A stretch of DNA of 64,000 nt. Source: Calothrix sp. NIES-4101 (lineage in GTDB: Bacteria; Cyanobacteriota; Cyanobacteriia; Cyanobacteriales; Nostocaceae). A program made the position numbers and the translations under genes. The stretch covers positions 7,118,794-7,182,793 of the forward strand of contig AP018280.1 in assembly GCA_004296455.1 (NCBI GenBank), read 5' to 3'. The notes below the pieces were generated by a model. That model did no database searches, had not been told where the DNA came from, and saw only the letters and a list, made by a program, of their open reading frames with translations. Below, in pieces: positions 29,419 through 37,670 of the stretch (its first letter is position 1; the number at the start of each line of letters is the position of its first letter).

Positions 29419-31704
29419 GTGACACCTTGCCTGCACGTACTAATTGTCGAAGATTCCGAAGATGATACGTTACTTACCTTACGGGAGTTGCGTCGGAGTG
29501 GCTATACTTTAGATTATGTGAGAGTTGATACAGCTTCAGCCATGCAAGTGGCACTTGAACAGCAGTCTTGGGATATTGTTATCGCCGATTATACTCTACC
29601 TAATTTTAGTGCCCCCGCAGCCCTAGAACTTCTTCAACAGTTGAATTTGGATTTACCATTTATTATCGTCTCTGGCACAATTGGTGAGGATATTGCTGTT
29701 GCGGCGATGAAAGCCGGAGCTAATGACTACATCATTAAAGGCAATCTTACCCGCCTTGTACCTGCGGTGGAGCGGGAATTACGAGAAGCTAAAGAGCGTC
29801 GCAAACGTCACAGTGCGGAGCAAGCTTTACGGGATTCGGAAGCACGTTATCGCTTACTATTTGAAAGTAATCCCCATCCGATGTGGGTATTTGATTCGGA
29901 AACCCTAGTTTTTTTGGCGGTAAATCAAGCGGCAATCAAGCATTATGGTTATTCGGAGGCGGAATTTTTACAAATGCACATTACTGATATTCGTCCTCCC
30001 GAAGATGTGCCGGCGCTACATCAAGTATCATCGACGACGATTAATAGCTCTAAGCAGGTTGGTATTTGGAGGCATCAGAAAAAAGACGGTAGTTTGATTG
30101 ATGTTGAGATTGTCAGTCATGCACTCACATTTGCTGGTAGAAGTGCATACCTCGTTTTAGTAGACGATATCACTGAAAGTAGGCAGGCAGAACGAAAAAT
30201 TCGTGAACAAGCAGCCTTGCTCGATATCGCCACCGATGCCATTTTTGTACGCGATATGAAACACCACATTCTCTTCTGGAATAAAGGAGCCGAACGTTTA
30301 TATGGGTGGGAAGCAGCAGAAGTTGTCGGTAAAAATGCGATCGAACTTTTAAACAAATCAGAGGAAAATTTACCTCAATTCACAGCAATTCAAACAACTC
30401 TCAAAAAAGAGGGAAAATGGCAGGGAGAATTACACCAAGTTACCAAAAGCGGTGGCAAAATTACTGTTGAAAGTCGTTGGACATTGGTACGAGATGAAGC
30501 AGGTAATCCCAAATCGATTTTAACAGTTAGTACCGATGTTACTGAGAAAAAACAACTAGAGCAACAATTTCTGCGTACCCAACGGCTAGAAAGTCTGGGG
30601 ACTCTGGCAAGCGGTATTGCCCATGACTTTAATAATATTCTGACTCCAATTTTAGCTGTTGCTCAATTACTACCCTTGAAATTACCCGATATTGATGACG
30701 GTAGCAAGCAACTATTGAAAATGTTAGAAAGTAGCGCTAAGCGTGGTGCAGATTTAGTTCAGCAAATCCTCTCTTTTACACGTGGAGGGGGAGAAGGTAG
30801 CCGTACCATTGTTCAGGTTCGTCACTTAATTGCAGATGTGGCACAAGTAGCTCGTCGCACCTTCCCCAAATCCATCGAAACCCAAATGAATATAGCACCG
30901 GAACTGTGGACAATCTCTGCTGATGCCACACAAATCCATCAAGTGCTAATGAATCTAATTGTCAATGCCCGCGATGCCATGCCAGATGGTGGTGATTTGA
31001 GCATTAGTGCTGAAAATCTCTGGATTGATGAAAATTATGCCCGTATGTACGTTGATGCCAAAGTCGGTTCCTACATTGCAATCACTATTACGGATACAGG
31101 AGTCGGTATCCCACCAGAAACAATCGATCGCATTTTTGACCCATTTTTTACTACTAAAGATGTAGGTAAAGGTACTGGATTGGGACTTTCTACCGTCATG
31201 GGTATTGTTAAAAACCATGGTGGCTTTGTTAATGTTTACAGTGAAGTCAGCAAAGGAAGTCAGTTTAAAGTATTTTTACCGAGTCGGCAAGTTACAGAAA
31301 ACCCACTACCCAACAATGCAGAATTCCTCAATGGAAATAACGAATTGATTTTAGTTGTCGATGACGAAATTGCCATCTGTGAAATTGCCAAAACAACTCT
31401 CGAAAGTCATAATTATCAAGTTTTAACAGCCAGTGATGGTATTGAGGCACTAGCTCTTTATGCTCAACACAGAAATAACATTAGTGCGGTGTTGATAGAT
31501 ATGATGATGCCAGGTATGAACGGTTCTACAACAATTCTCACATTACAACGGATGAATCCGCAGATCAAAATTCTTGCCATGAGTGGGCTAATGCTCAATT
31601 GGACAAATGCTCAAAAGATGAGTCTTGGTATTGAAACATTTTTAGCAAAACCCTTCACCGCTCAACTATTACTCAGCACTCTCAAGTCATTACTAGTTGG
31701 CTAA
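29419..31704 (+). CDS. Hybrid histidine kinase: REC-PAS-PAS-HisKA-HATPase-REC
   Basis: 761 residues from GTG 29419, chosen because AAGGAGG lies 8 bases upstream; an ATG at 29386 would add 11 residues and overlap the previous gene by 20 bases. Order: receiver (about 1-120, VEDSEDD and ADYTLPNF), PAS (about 145-260, LLFESNPHPMWVFDS), PAS (about 265-385, IREQAALLDIATDAIFVRD), HisKA with H402 (LASGIAHDFNNIL), HATPase (NARDAMPDGG, DTGVGI, GTGLGLS), and a C-terminal receiver with D694 (LIDMMMPGMNG). All phospho-sites are intact. It lies 13 bases after the response regulator, so the three genes form one light-signalling operon. Confidence 0.93.
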   Translation: MTPCLHVLIVEDSEDDTLLTLRELRRSGYTLDYVRVDTASAMQVALEQQSWDIVIADYTLPNFSAPAALELLQQLNLDLPFIIVSGTIGEDIAVAAMKAGANDYIIKGNLTRLVPAVERELREAKERRKRHSAEQALRDSEARYRLLFESNPHPMWVFDSETLVFLAVNQAAIKHYGYSEAEFLQMHITDIRPPEDVPALHQVSSTTINSSKQVGIWRHQKKDGSLIDVEIVSHALTFAGRSAYLVLVDDITESRQAERKIREQAALLDIATDAIFVRDMKHHILFWNKGAERLYGWEAAEVVGKNAIELLNKSEENLPQFTAIQTTLKKEGKWQGELHQVTKSGGKITVESRWTLVRDEAGNPKSILTVSTDVTEKKQLEQQFLRTQRLESLGTLASGIAHDFNNILTPILAVAQLLPLKLPDIDDGSKQLLKMLESSAKRGADLVQQILSFTRGGGEGSRTIVQVRHLIADVAQVARRTFPKSIETQMNIAPELWTISADATQIHQVLMNLIVNARDAMPDGGDLSISAENLWIDENYARMYVDAKVGSYIAITITDTGVGIPPETIDRIFDPFFTTKDVGKGTGLGLSTVMGIVKNHGGFVNVYSEVSKGSQFKVFLPSRQVTENPLPNNAEFLNGNNELILVVDDEIAICEIAKTTLESHNYQVLTASDGIEALALYAQHRNNISAVLIDMMMPGMNGSTTILTLQRMNPQIKILAMSGLMLNWTNAQKMSLGIETFLAKPFTAQLLLSTLKSLLVG

Positions 31705-31986
31705 AGTCTGAATCAGAAAATCAAAAGTACCGGTTGAATACTTGGCTCTTCGGCAAGTTTTATGGAGCTTGAGGTTTTTTTGCAGTAAAACCCTTACAAA
31801 ACAATGATTACAAGCAACTATGATACTTTTTGAGGCTAAATTCCTATGTAATAAGGCTTTCAAGGATTTTTAGCTAAGTTTTCCATAAAAAGAACTGAAG
31901 AGCCGAATACTTTTGGTTAATACTGACACGGAGACTTAGAGACGCGGAGAAATTTTAATTGTCAGGATTACCGAAAGATGATGCAA
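31705..31986. other. Convergent intergenic region
   Basis: 282 bases between the hybrid kinase and the photolyase gene, which point at each other. No clean terminator hairpin or gene recognised. Confidence 0.45.
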
Positions 31987-33540
31987 CTATTGCTTTCCTG
32001 GTGGTTGTAGATGCCAATCTCGCGCCAATTGGCGAATAGTAGCCAATTCCTCAAGAGACATTTTATCGAGATGTTTCAATATAAAACTCATTCGCCCTTG
32101 CATTGCTAGTTTATCGCGATCGCGGTCTAGAAAATCCCAGTAAAAGAAATTGAAAGGACAAGCATTTTCTCCGGTGCGGGCTTTATAGTTATAAGCACAA
32201 CTCCGACAATAATTACTCATTTTATTAATATAGTTAGCCGAGGCAGCATAGGGCTTTGAGGCAACAATTCCCCCATCTGCAAAAAGTCCCATACCAATCA
32301 CATTTGTTTGCATTACCCAGTCATAAGCATCAATAAAAGCGGTATGAAACCAATTCTCGACTGCCTGGGGTGATAATCCAGCAATTAGCGAAAAATTGCT
32401 TAATATCATCAACCTTTGAATATGATGTACGTATCCTGTATTTAGTAATTGAGAAATCACTTGATGTAAACAATTCATCTTTGTCTCACCTGTCCAAAAA
32501 AATTCAGGTAAGGGTTGCTGGTGATGAAAATAATTTTGTTCAGCATATAAACCTTGATTAGGAAGTTCATAAAAATAGTGATATAACCCATACATATATT
32601 CTCGCCAACCCATAACTTGGCGAATAAATCCTTCGACACTATTTAGAGGTATCTGCTGTTCTTGGTACGCTTTTTCGGCAGCTTTAATAACTTCTAGAGG
32701 ATGTAATAAACCAATATTTAAATAGGGTGAAATCATCGAATGCCACATAGTCTCTTCTCCGATGAGCATGGCATCTTGATATGTACCAAAGCCAGCCAAT
32801 CGCACATGAATAAACCAATTTAAAACTTCCAGTGCTTGTGTACGAGTCACACCCCAATTGAATTTATTCAGTTTACTATCTAACTTTCCAAAAGTCGGAA
32901 TTTTTAAAGAATTAACATGGGCGATTACTTCCAGAGTTATTTTGTCTGGCTCAAACCACTTTGCTGCCGGAGGATGTAAATTTCCCTTTGGAGGTTGACG
33001 ATTTTCTTGATCGTAATTCCATTGTCCACCAATGGGTTTATTACCTGCCATTAAAACTTGCGATCGCTTGCGACTTTCATGATAAAAATATTCCATCAAG
33101 AGGCTTTTACGACCTTTTGCCCAATTAAAAAACTCTTCTTTTGTCCACAAGAAATGATTATTTGGAATCAGCTTAATTGAACATTTTAGAGAGGAAAAAT
33201 GTTGCTTCTCTATATCTTGAATTAGCTTTAAAAATGGTTTATCTGCGGGTATCATCACGCGCACTTCGGTAATGTTATTCGCTTTTACCCACTGTTCTAA
33301 AGGCGCAAGAAAATTATCAGCAATTTCATAAGTAACACTATATCCATCTTGGCTTAATTCCTCAGCGAAATGACGCATTGCTGACCAAATTAGAACTAGT
33401 TTTTGTTTGTGATAAGGACGAGCTTGAACATAGCTTAAAGATTCGATCAGAATCACGGGTATTTTTTTACTTTTGCAGGAAGCTAGAGCTGCTTGCGTGG
33501 TAGAAAGTTGATCGCCTAATATCCAAATACCAATAGTCAT
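31987..33540 (-). CDS. Iron-sulfur bacterial cryptochrome/photolyase (FeS-BCP, PhrB type)
   Basis: FAD-dependent light-driven repair enzyme of the FeS-BCP class, whose studied members repair (6-4) photoproducts. 517 residues: N-terminal Rossmann domain (IWILGDQLSTTQAALAS), linker, and a helical FAD domain. Four cysteines C357 (MNCLHQ), C445 and C448 (YCRSCAY) and C461 (NACPF) have spacings 88, 3 and 13, equal to the [4Fe-4S] ligands C350, C438, C441 and C454 of Agrobacterium PhrB. YVHHIQRLMILSNF, the FAD/substrate-side HHIQRLM motif, is present. ATG start at 33540. It lies next to a predicted blue-light sensor operon and 1.8 kb from a carotenoid protein gene, suggesting a shared light-stress role. 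Confidence 0.93.
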   Translation of the reverse strand: MTIGIWILGDQLSTTQAALASCKSKKIPVILIESLSYVQARPYHKQKLVLIWSAMRHFAEELSQDGYSVTYEIADNFLAPLEQWVKANNITEVRVMIPADKPFLKLIQDIEKQHFSSLKCSIKLIPNNHFLWTKEEFFNWAKGRKSLLMEYFYHESRKRSQVLMAGNKPIGGQWNYDQENRQPPKGNLHPPAAKWFEPDKITLEVIAHVNSLKIPTFGKLDSKLNKFNWGVTRTQALEVLNWFIHVRLAGFGTYQDAMLIGEETMWHSMISPYLNIGLLHPLEVIKAAEKAYQEQQIPLNSVEGFIRQVMGWREYMYGLYHYFYELPNQGLYAEQNYFHHQQPLPEFFWTGETKMNCLHQVISQLLNTGYVHHIQRLMILSNFSLIAGLSPQAVENWFHTAFIDAYDWVMQTNVIGMGLFADGGIVASKPYAASANYINKMSNYCRSCAYNYKARTGENACPFNFFYWDFLDRDRDKLAMQGRMSFILKHLDKMSLEELATIRQLARDWHLQPPGKQ

Positions 33541-33729
33541 TATTTATCTGTGTATAGGGTATTCATATAAATAAACAAAGCCAAATTCCTGACATCAGAG
33601 GAAACCATAGATAACTCTATCGCGTCTTGTGGTTGAACATCACACTTTCTGTCTTTTTAAGATAGTATTGCTGTTGCATCTGTACCAAATCACCCTATCA
33701 TTTACCAGTAGAAGTTGATTCTACGATTT

Positions 33730-34962
33730 ATGCATATCAAATTGAGTCAAAAATTTTACCTATCCCTGAGTTCTACTGTGTTATCGCTGGCTGCTTTAAC
33801 CAGTTGTTCTCACTTGTTGCAATCAAAAGCAGAATCTACAAGTCAGCCCAGAATTTCCCAACCCCAGGTTTCCCAGGTATCTTCACAGCAAATAACTTCT
33901 CCAGCAAAAATAGCCCAGACATCAGCTTCCTACCAAGTAATTGATGAAGCCAAAAAATTTCGATATACGGTTCAACCTAATAAAATTCTCAGTGCGGGAA
34001 ATCTACCAAAGACGAAAGTTAGTTTTAATCAAGCTGATTTATTAACAACTCTTGTGAATACCCGTCAATATTTCCAAGAACATTCCCAAAATGATCCGGA
34101 TGTATTACGCTCTGGATTGCTGGGTTCGCAAGGTATTACTGTTAATGATACTATCAAAACCCTTGATTTTATGATTACAGTTTTACAGGAAGATATTGCG
34201 AAAAAAAGACCAACTCGACTGCAAGATGCTAATTTCATTAATCAAAATTTTCGCGTGATTAAATGGACGGCAAATAACCCCAAAAAAATTAATCAAAAAC
34301 AGGTTCGCATGACCAAATATGCGGTTTTTATCCATCCAGGTTCACGTCAAAAAACTTCTACCTATAACATTCCTATTTACAGCTTAAAAGACGATTTAGC
34401 TGCTGATAAGTTCTACACAAAATATACCAAGCAAGATGTTTTGTCAGGTATTTATGAGCCTGGAGGTAAGGAATATGGTAAAGTTCAACCTCTTGCTTAT
34501 CTAACCAGACAGGGACTGGAAGAAGCATTGATGGAAGGTACGATTTTAATCAACTTTCCTGACGGTACTAGTGAATATTTCAATGTCGATCGCAGTAATG
34601 AAATACCTTTTATTAAAGGAGTAAATCCACGCAACCAAAAACGCTATTGGTATTTTAGAAAAGTCAACGCCATTAAAGGTTATGGTTATAAAATAGATGC
34701 CAAAATTTCGATTAAACCTGGTGTTACCTTTGCTGGAGATGTTTTAAATATCGGTTTAGGTAAAATGATTGTCCTAGAATCAGGGCAAGGCAAAAATAAA
34801 CGCTTACGAATGGGTATTATTGCCGATACTGGTGGGGCATTTTTACCAAGTCTTTATCAACTTGATTTCCTAGCGGGAATTTTCAAAAATAAGAAAGATT
34901 TTCAAAGCTTTGTGAGCCAATTGCCTGAGTACGCTAATGCATATATTTTGGTGAAAAAGTAG
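33730..34962 (+). CDS. Lipoprotein with MltA/3D-like domain, unknown function
   Basis: 410 residues from ATG 33730 (a TTG at 33715 is less likely). Signal peptide with lipobox, C26 (LAALTSC-SH), then a Q/S-rich spacer. The C-terminal 250 residues have features of MltA-type proteins: LMEGTILINFPDGTSEYF resembles the LVEGSGRVRLPDG segment, and the end MGIIADTGGAFLPSLYQLDFLAGIF resembles the 3D motif (DTGGAIKG..DLFxG) of lytic transglycosylases and related double-psi barrels. One aspartate position is not clear. So a peptidoglycan-acting or barrel-fold envelope protein is plausible, but activity is unproven. Single gene, divergent from the photolyase. Confidence 0.6.
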   Translation: MHIKLSQKFYLSLSSTVLSLAALTSCSHLLQSKAESTSQPRISQPQVSQVSSQQITSPAKIAQTSASYQVIDEAKKFRYTVQPNKILSAGNLPKTKVSFNQADLLTTLVNTRQYFQEHSQNDPDVLRSGLLGSQGITVNDTIKTLDFMITVLQEDIAKKRPTRLQDANFINQNFRVIKWTANNPKKINQKQVRMTKYAVFIHPGSRQKTSTYNIPIYSLKDDLAADKFYTKYTKQDVLSGIYEPGGKEYGKVQPLAYLTRQGLEEALMEGTILINFPDGTSEYFNVDRSNEIPFIKGVNPRNQKRYWYFRKVNAIKGYGYKIDAKISIKPGVTFAGDVLNIGLGKMIVLESGQGKNKRLRMGIIADTGGAFLPSLYQLDFLAGIFKNKKDFQSFVSQLPEYANAYILVKK

Positions 34963-35336
34963 TCAATAATTAATCTTTGTTTGCAGGCTCAGATTATCTG
35001 AGCCTTGAGTCTAATTATCTGATTGACTGAGTTATATAGCGGTTTCAAATATGGTGAAGTACATTTTCCCCGCTAATAACCTTTTCCTACGAGATCTAAA
35101 TATACCTCAGTAGTTTAGGAACGGCTATAACCTTTGATAGATGCATCTCTAATATCGATTATTTAATGAAAAAATGTCATTTTGTGATTGCTGTTAGCAG
35201 CCATTTATCATCAAAGTTTTATCTAAAAATTGCTATTCTGATTGATTCTGAGATATCTACCTTCAGTCAGGTTAAACAGTAAATTTATTTTGATAACTTG
35301 GCTTTATTAGAGTATAAATACCAGTTGGAGAAAAGT
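34963..35336. other. Intergenic region upstream of the carotenoid protein gene
   Basis: 374 bases holding a terminator-like hairpin (34986-35004) for the preceding gene and presumably the promoter of the HCP gene. No further feature recognised. Confidence 0.5.
34986..35004 (+). terminator. Terminator-like hairpin
   Basis: Perfect stem GGCTCAGA / TCTGAGCC with a 3-base loop, 24 bases past the lipoprotein stop codon, followed by TTGAGTCTAATT. Stem strength and position suit a terminator; the U-run is poor. Confidence 0.55.
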
Positions 35337-35828
35337 ATGACTTTTACTCAAAGTCAAAATTATCCTGTGAATCAAGCTGTTGAATCTTTTCGCGGTTTAG
35401 ATGTAGACAGTCAGTTAGCTTTGTTTTGGTTTATTTATAAGGAAATGGGGAGTTCAGTGACTCCTGCTGCTCCTGCTGCCAGTACTGTTTCTCCAGATAT
35501 TGCCGAAGGCTTGTTTAACCAAGTTAAAGACATGTCTCACGAGGAGCAACTACAGATTCAAAGAGATTTAATAACAGGCGCAAATACGCAAACTACTCGC
35601 CAATATGGTTCTTTGAGTGATACTACAAAACTGTTGTTTTGGTATTTACTGGCTCAGGGAATGGATAATGGAACTGTGATTCCTATGCCAGAAAACTATC
35701 AATTATCTGGGGCTGCGGAACAATTATTAAATGTAATTAAACAAATGCAATTTGAGGAGCAAATTACATTATTCCGTGATTATGTTTCCCCAATGGGTGC
35801 TGAACCCAAGAGTGGTGCTGGAATTTAA
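35337..35828 (+). CDS. Helical carotenoid protein (stand-alone OCP N-terminal domain)
   Basis: 163 residues matching the N-terminal, carotenoid-binding domain of orange carotenoid protein with no C-terminal sensor domain, i.e. an HCP. Residues that line the carotenoid tunnel in OCP are kept: W31 and Y34 (ALFWFIYKEMG, like OCP W41 and Y44), W102 (LLFWYLLAQGM, like W110), and R147 (ITLFRDYV, like R155). HCPs bind a ketocarotenoid and, depending on clade, quench phycobilisomes or singlet oxygen; the clade is not assignable by eye. ATG 35337 is chosen for the GGAG 6 bases upstream; a TTG at 35298 is upstream. Single gene. No CTD homologue or FRP in the window. Confidence 0.92.
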   Translation: MTFTQSQNYPVNQAVESFRGLDVDSQLALFWFIYKEMGSSVTPAAPAASTVSPDIAEGLFNQVKDMSHEEQLQIQRDLITGANTQTTRQYGSLSDTTKLLFWYLLAQGMDNGTVIPMPENYQLSGAAEQLLNVIKQMQFEEQITLFRDYVSPMGAEPKSGAGI

Positions 35829-35862
35829 GATTAAACCTCAATCTTTGGCAATTAGCTTATTT

Positions 35863-35886
35863 AGAGACGCAATATATTGCGTCTCT
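35863..35886. repeat. Perfect 24-base palindrome between convergent genes
   Basis: AGAGACGCAATA followed by its exact reverse complement, between the HCP gene and larE, which converge. It belongs to the GAGACGCG/GAGATGCG hairpin family also at 3629 and 18213. In this place it may act as a two-way terminator. Confidence 0.7.
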
Positions 35887-35899
35887 AGAATGATTAAAT

Positions 35900-36718
35900 T
35901 TATACTGGCTGCTTATGTAAAACTTGATTTAATTTACCGCTACGATAACCTTCTAAATCGAGTGTTACAAACATAAATCCTAATTCTTGAAACGCAGATA
36001 CAAGAACAGATAAATCTGTATTGGCGACAAAATCTTTGATATCTTCGGCTGCTAATTCAATCCTAGCAGTTTCACCATGCGATCGCACTCGTAAATTTTG
36101 CCAGCCTAATTTTCGCAAATATATCTCTGCCCTGCCTACCCGTTGTAACTTGGCAACAGTAATTTCCTCACCATAGGGAAAGCGGGAACTCAAACAAGGT
36201 TGTGCAGGTTTATCCCACCAAGGTAAACCCAGTTCCTGGGAAAGTTGGCGAACTTCGAGTTTGCTTACCCCAACTTCTGCGAGGGGAGAAATTGCACCTC
36301 GTTCCTTTGCTGCTTGGATACCGGGGCGATAGTCTTGTAAGTCGTCGGCATTTACCCCATCCACCACAAACGGATAACCCAATTTTTTTGCTAAGGGTTT
36401 TAAAGTATCGTGTAATTCGCTTTTACAAAAATAGCAACGATTGACAGGGTTTAATGTGTAATTGGGGTTTTCCATTTCCTTGGTTTCGACTAGTTCATGT
36501 CTAATTCCCATCGTCGCCGCTTGAATTTTGGCATCTTCCAGTTCTTCCGGCAACAGGGAAGGGGACATTGCAGTCACAGCTAAGGCTTTTTCTCCCAAGA
36601 CATCGTAAGCAATTTTTGCGACTAAAGTACTATCAACACCTCCAGAATAGGCAATTAATGCCTGTTCCATTTCGACAAATAATGCTTTGAGTTTGTCTAA
36701 TTTTTCATTTAATCGCAT
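35900..36718 (-). CDS. larE: ATP-dependent sacrificial sulfur transferase LarE
   Basis: PP-loop ATPase that transfers sulfur from its own cysteine to the pyridinium cofactor precursor of the nickel-pincer nucleotide. 272 residues: PP-loop YSGGVDSTLVAKI at about residues 23-35, NRCYFCKSELHDTL near 90, VVDGVNADDLQDYRPG, and QPCLSSRFPYGE with the sacrificial cysteine C175 (C176 in L. plantarum LarE). All key residues are present. larB and larC are not adjacent. Substrate use in cyanobacteria is inferred from the family; the ATG at 36718 is clear. Confidence 0.93.
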   Translation of the reverse strand: MRLNEKLDKLKALFVEMEQALIAYSGGVDSTLVAKIAYDVLGEKALAVTAMSPSLLPEELEDAKIQAATMGIRHELVETKEMENPNYTLNPVNRCYFCKSELHDTLKPLAKKLGYPFVVDGVNADDLQDYRPGIQAAKERGAISPLAEVGVSKLEVRQLSQELGLPWWDKPAQPCLSSRFPYGEEITVAKLQRVGRAEIYLRKLGWQNLRVRSHGETARIELAAEDIKDFVANTDLSVLVSAFQELGFMFVTLDLEGYRSGKLNQVLHKQPV

Positions 36719-37666
36719 TTTTAATCCACCCTAAACCCGATATCACTATTTTAGTGAGTGAAATAATGTTCTTATCGTTGCCCCTTACGAACCATATTTA
36801 ACCCATACAAATACAATTCTGCAATCCCGTATACACGAGGGGGAGGGTCTTTGGGACGAGAACGTTCTGTAAAAATACCAGCTTCTAACATATCTTTAAT
36901 ACGGAGAGCTAACTCACCACCTTCTACATTCCATATTTCTACTAGACGATTCTCATCTATTGGAGAGCGCTCACCTTGAAGACTTAGTAGAAATTGTTCT
37001 AATTCAGGATACTCATTACGTACTTCAGCAACACGTTGTTGTGAAACATAGGGGAAAGCATCGATTAGGGCTTTTGGACGCAAAGTAATTTCAGCACTAT
37101 ATTCTGTAGCGAAATCCTTCTCGAATTTAACAGCTTCTTGTAAAAGTAATATTAAACTTCGTGGAAAACAATTATATTGACTATCAGCGATACGGTTGCG
37201 AACCCAATTGTAAGTGTAAGCCTTTTTAGTACGTCCCATTCGTTCACCCCACAATGTGTAAAGACTTTGACGTAATTGCTCAAGCCCAATCAAATTTAAC
37301 CTATCAACAGTGACCCCCAACTTATTTTCTAAAGCATTGCTTAAAGATGGAGAACTTTTTAAAGCTTGCCTAAGTACTAATCGCCAAAGGTCAGGCTCTT
37401 CCCAGCGTAACTGAAGAGAACGTCCACTATAATGTCCTGTATTGGTAAAGTTGAGTTGATTCCAAATATCTTCGCGTAAAAATATTTTAGGGACTATCTG
37501 TTTCAAACTAGTTCCGCTTTCTAACCACCATGCCAGTAAGGCTTCTAATGCACGTCGCCGACGTTCATAATCATTTTGACTATAACCAAATCCGGCATCT
37601 AGCTCGTCGTAAAGAAACCATACTAGTTGATTATTTTGTTGCAACCATTGGTCAATTGCACGTAAC

Positions 37667-37670
37667 TCGT
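37667..37670. repeat. Target site duplication, left copy
   Basis: TCGT immediately before the IS end at 37671; repeated at 39060-39063 immediately after the other end. Confidence 0.75.

Noticed and set aside
36772-37644. 290-codon ORF as an independent gene
   Set aside because: Its TTG start has no ribosome binding site and the frame continues upstream to the IS junction, where it joins the ATPase frame exactly; it is the 3' part of a broken gene.
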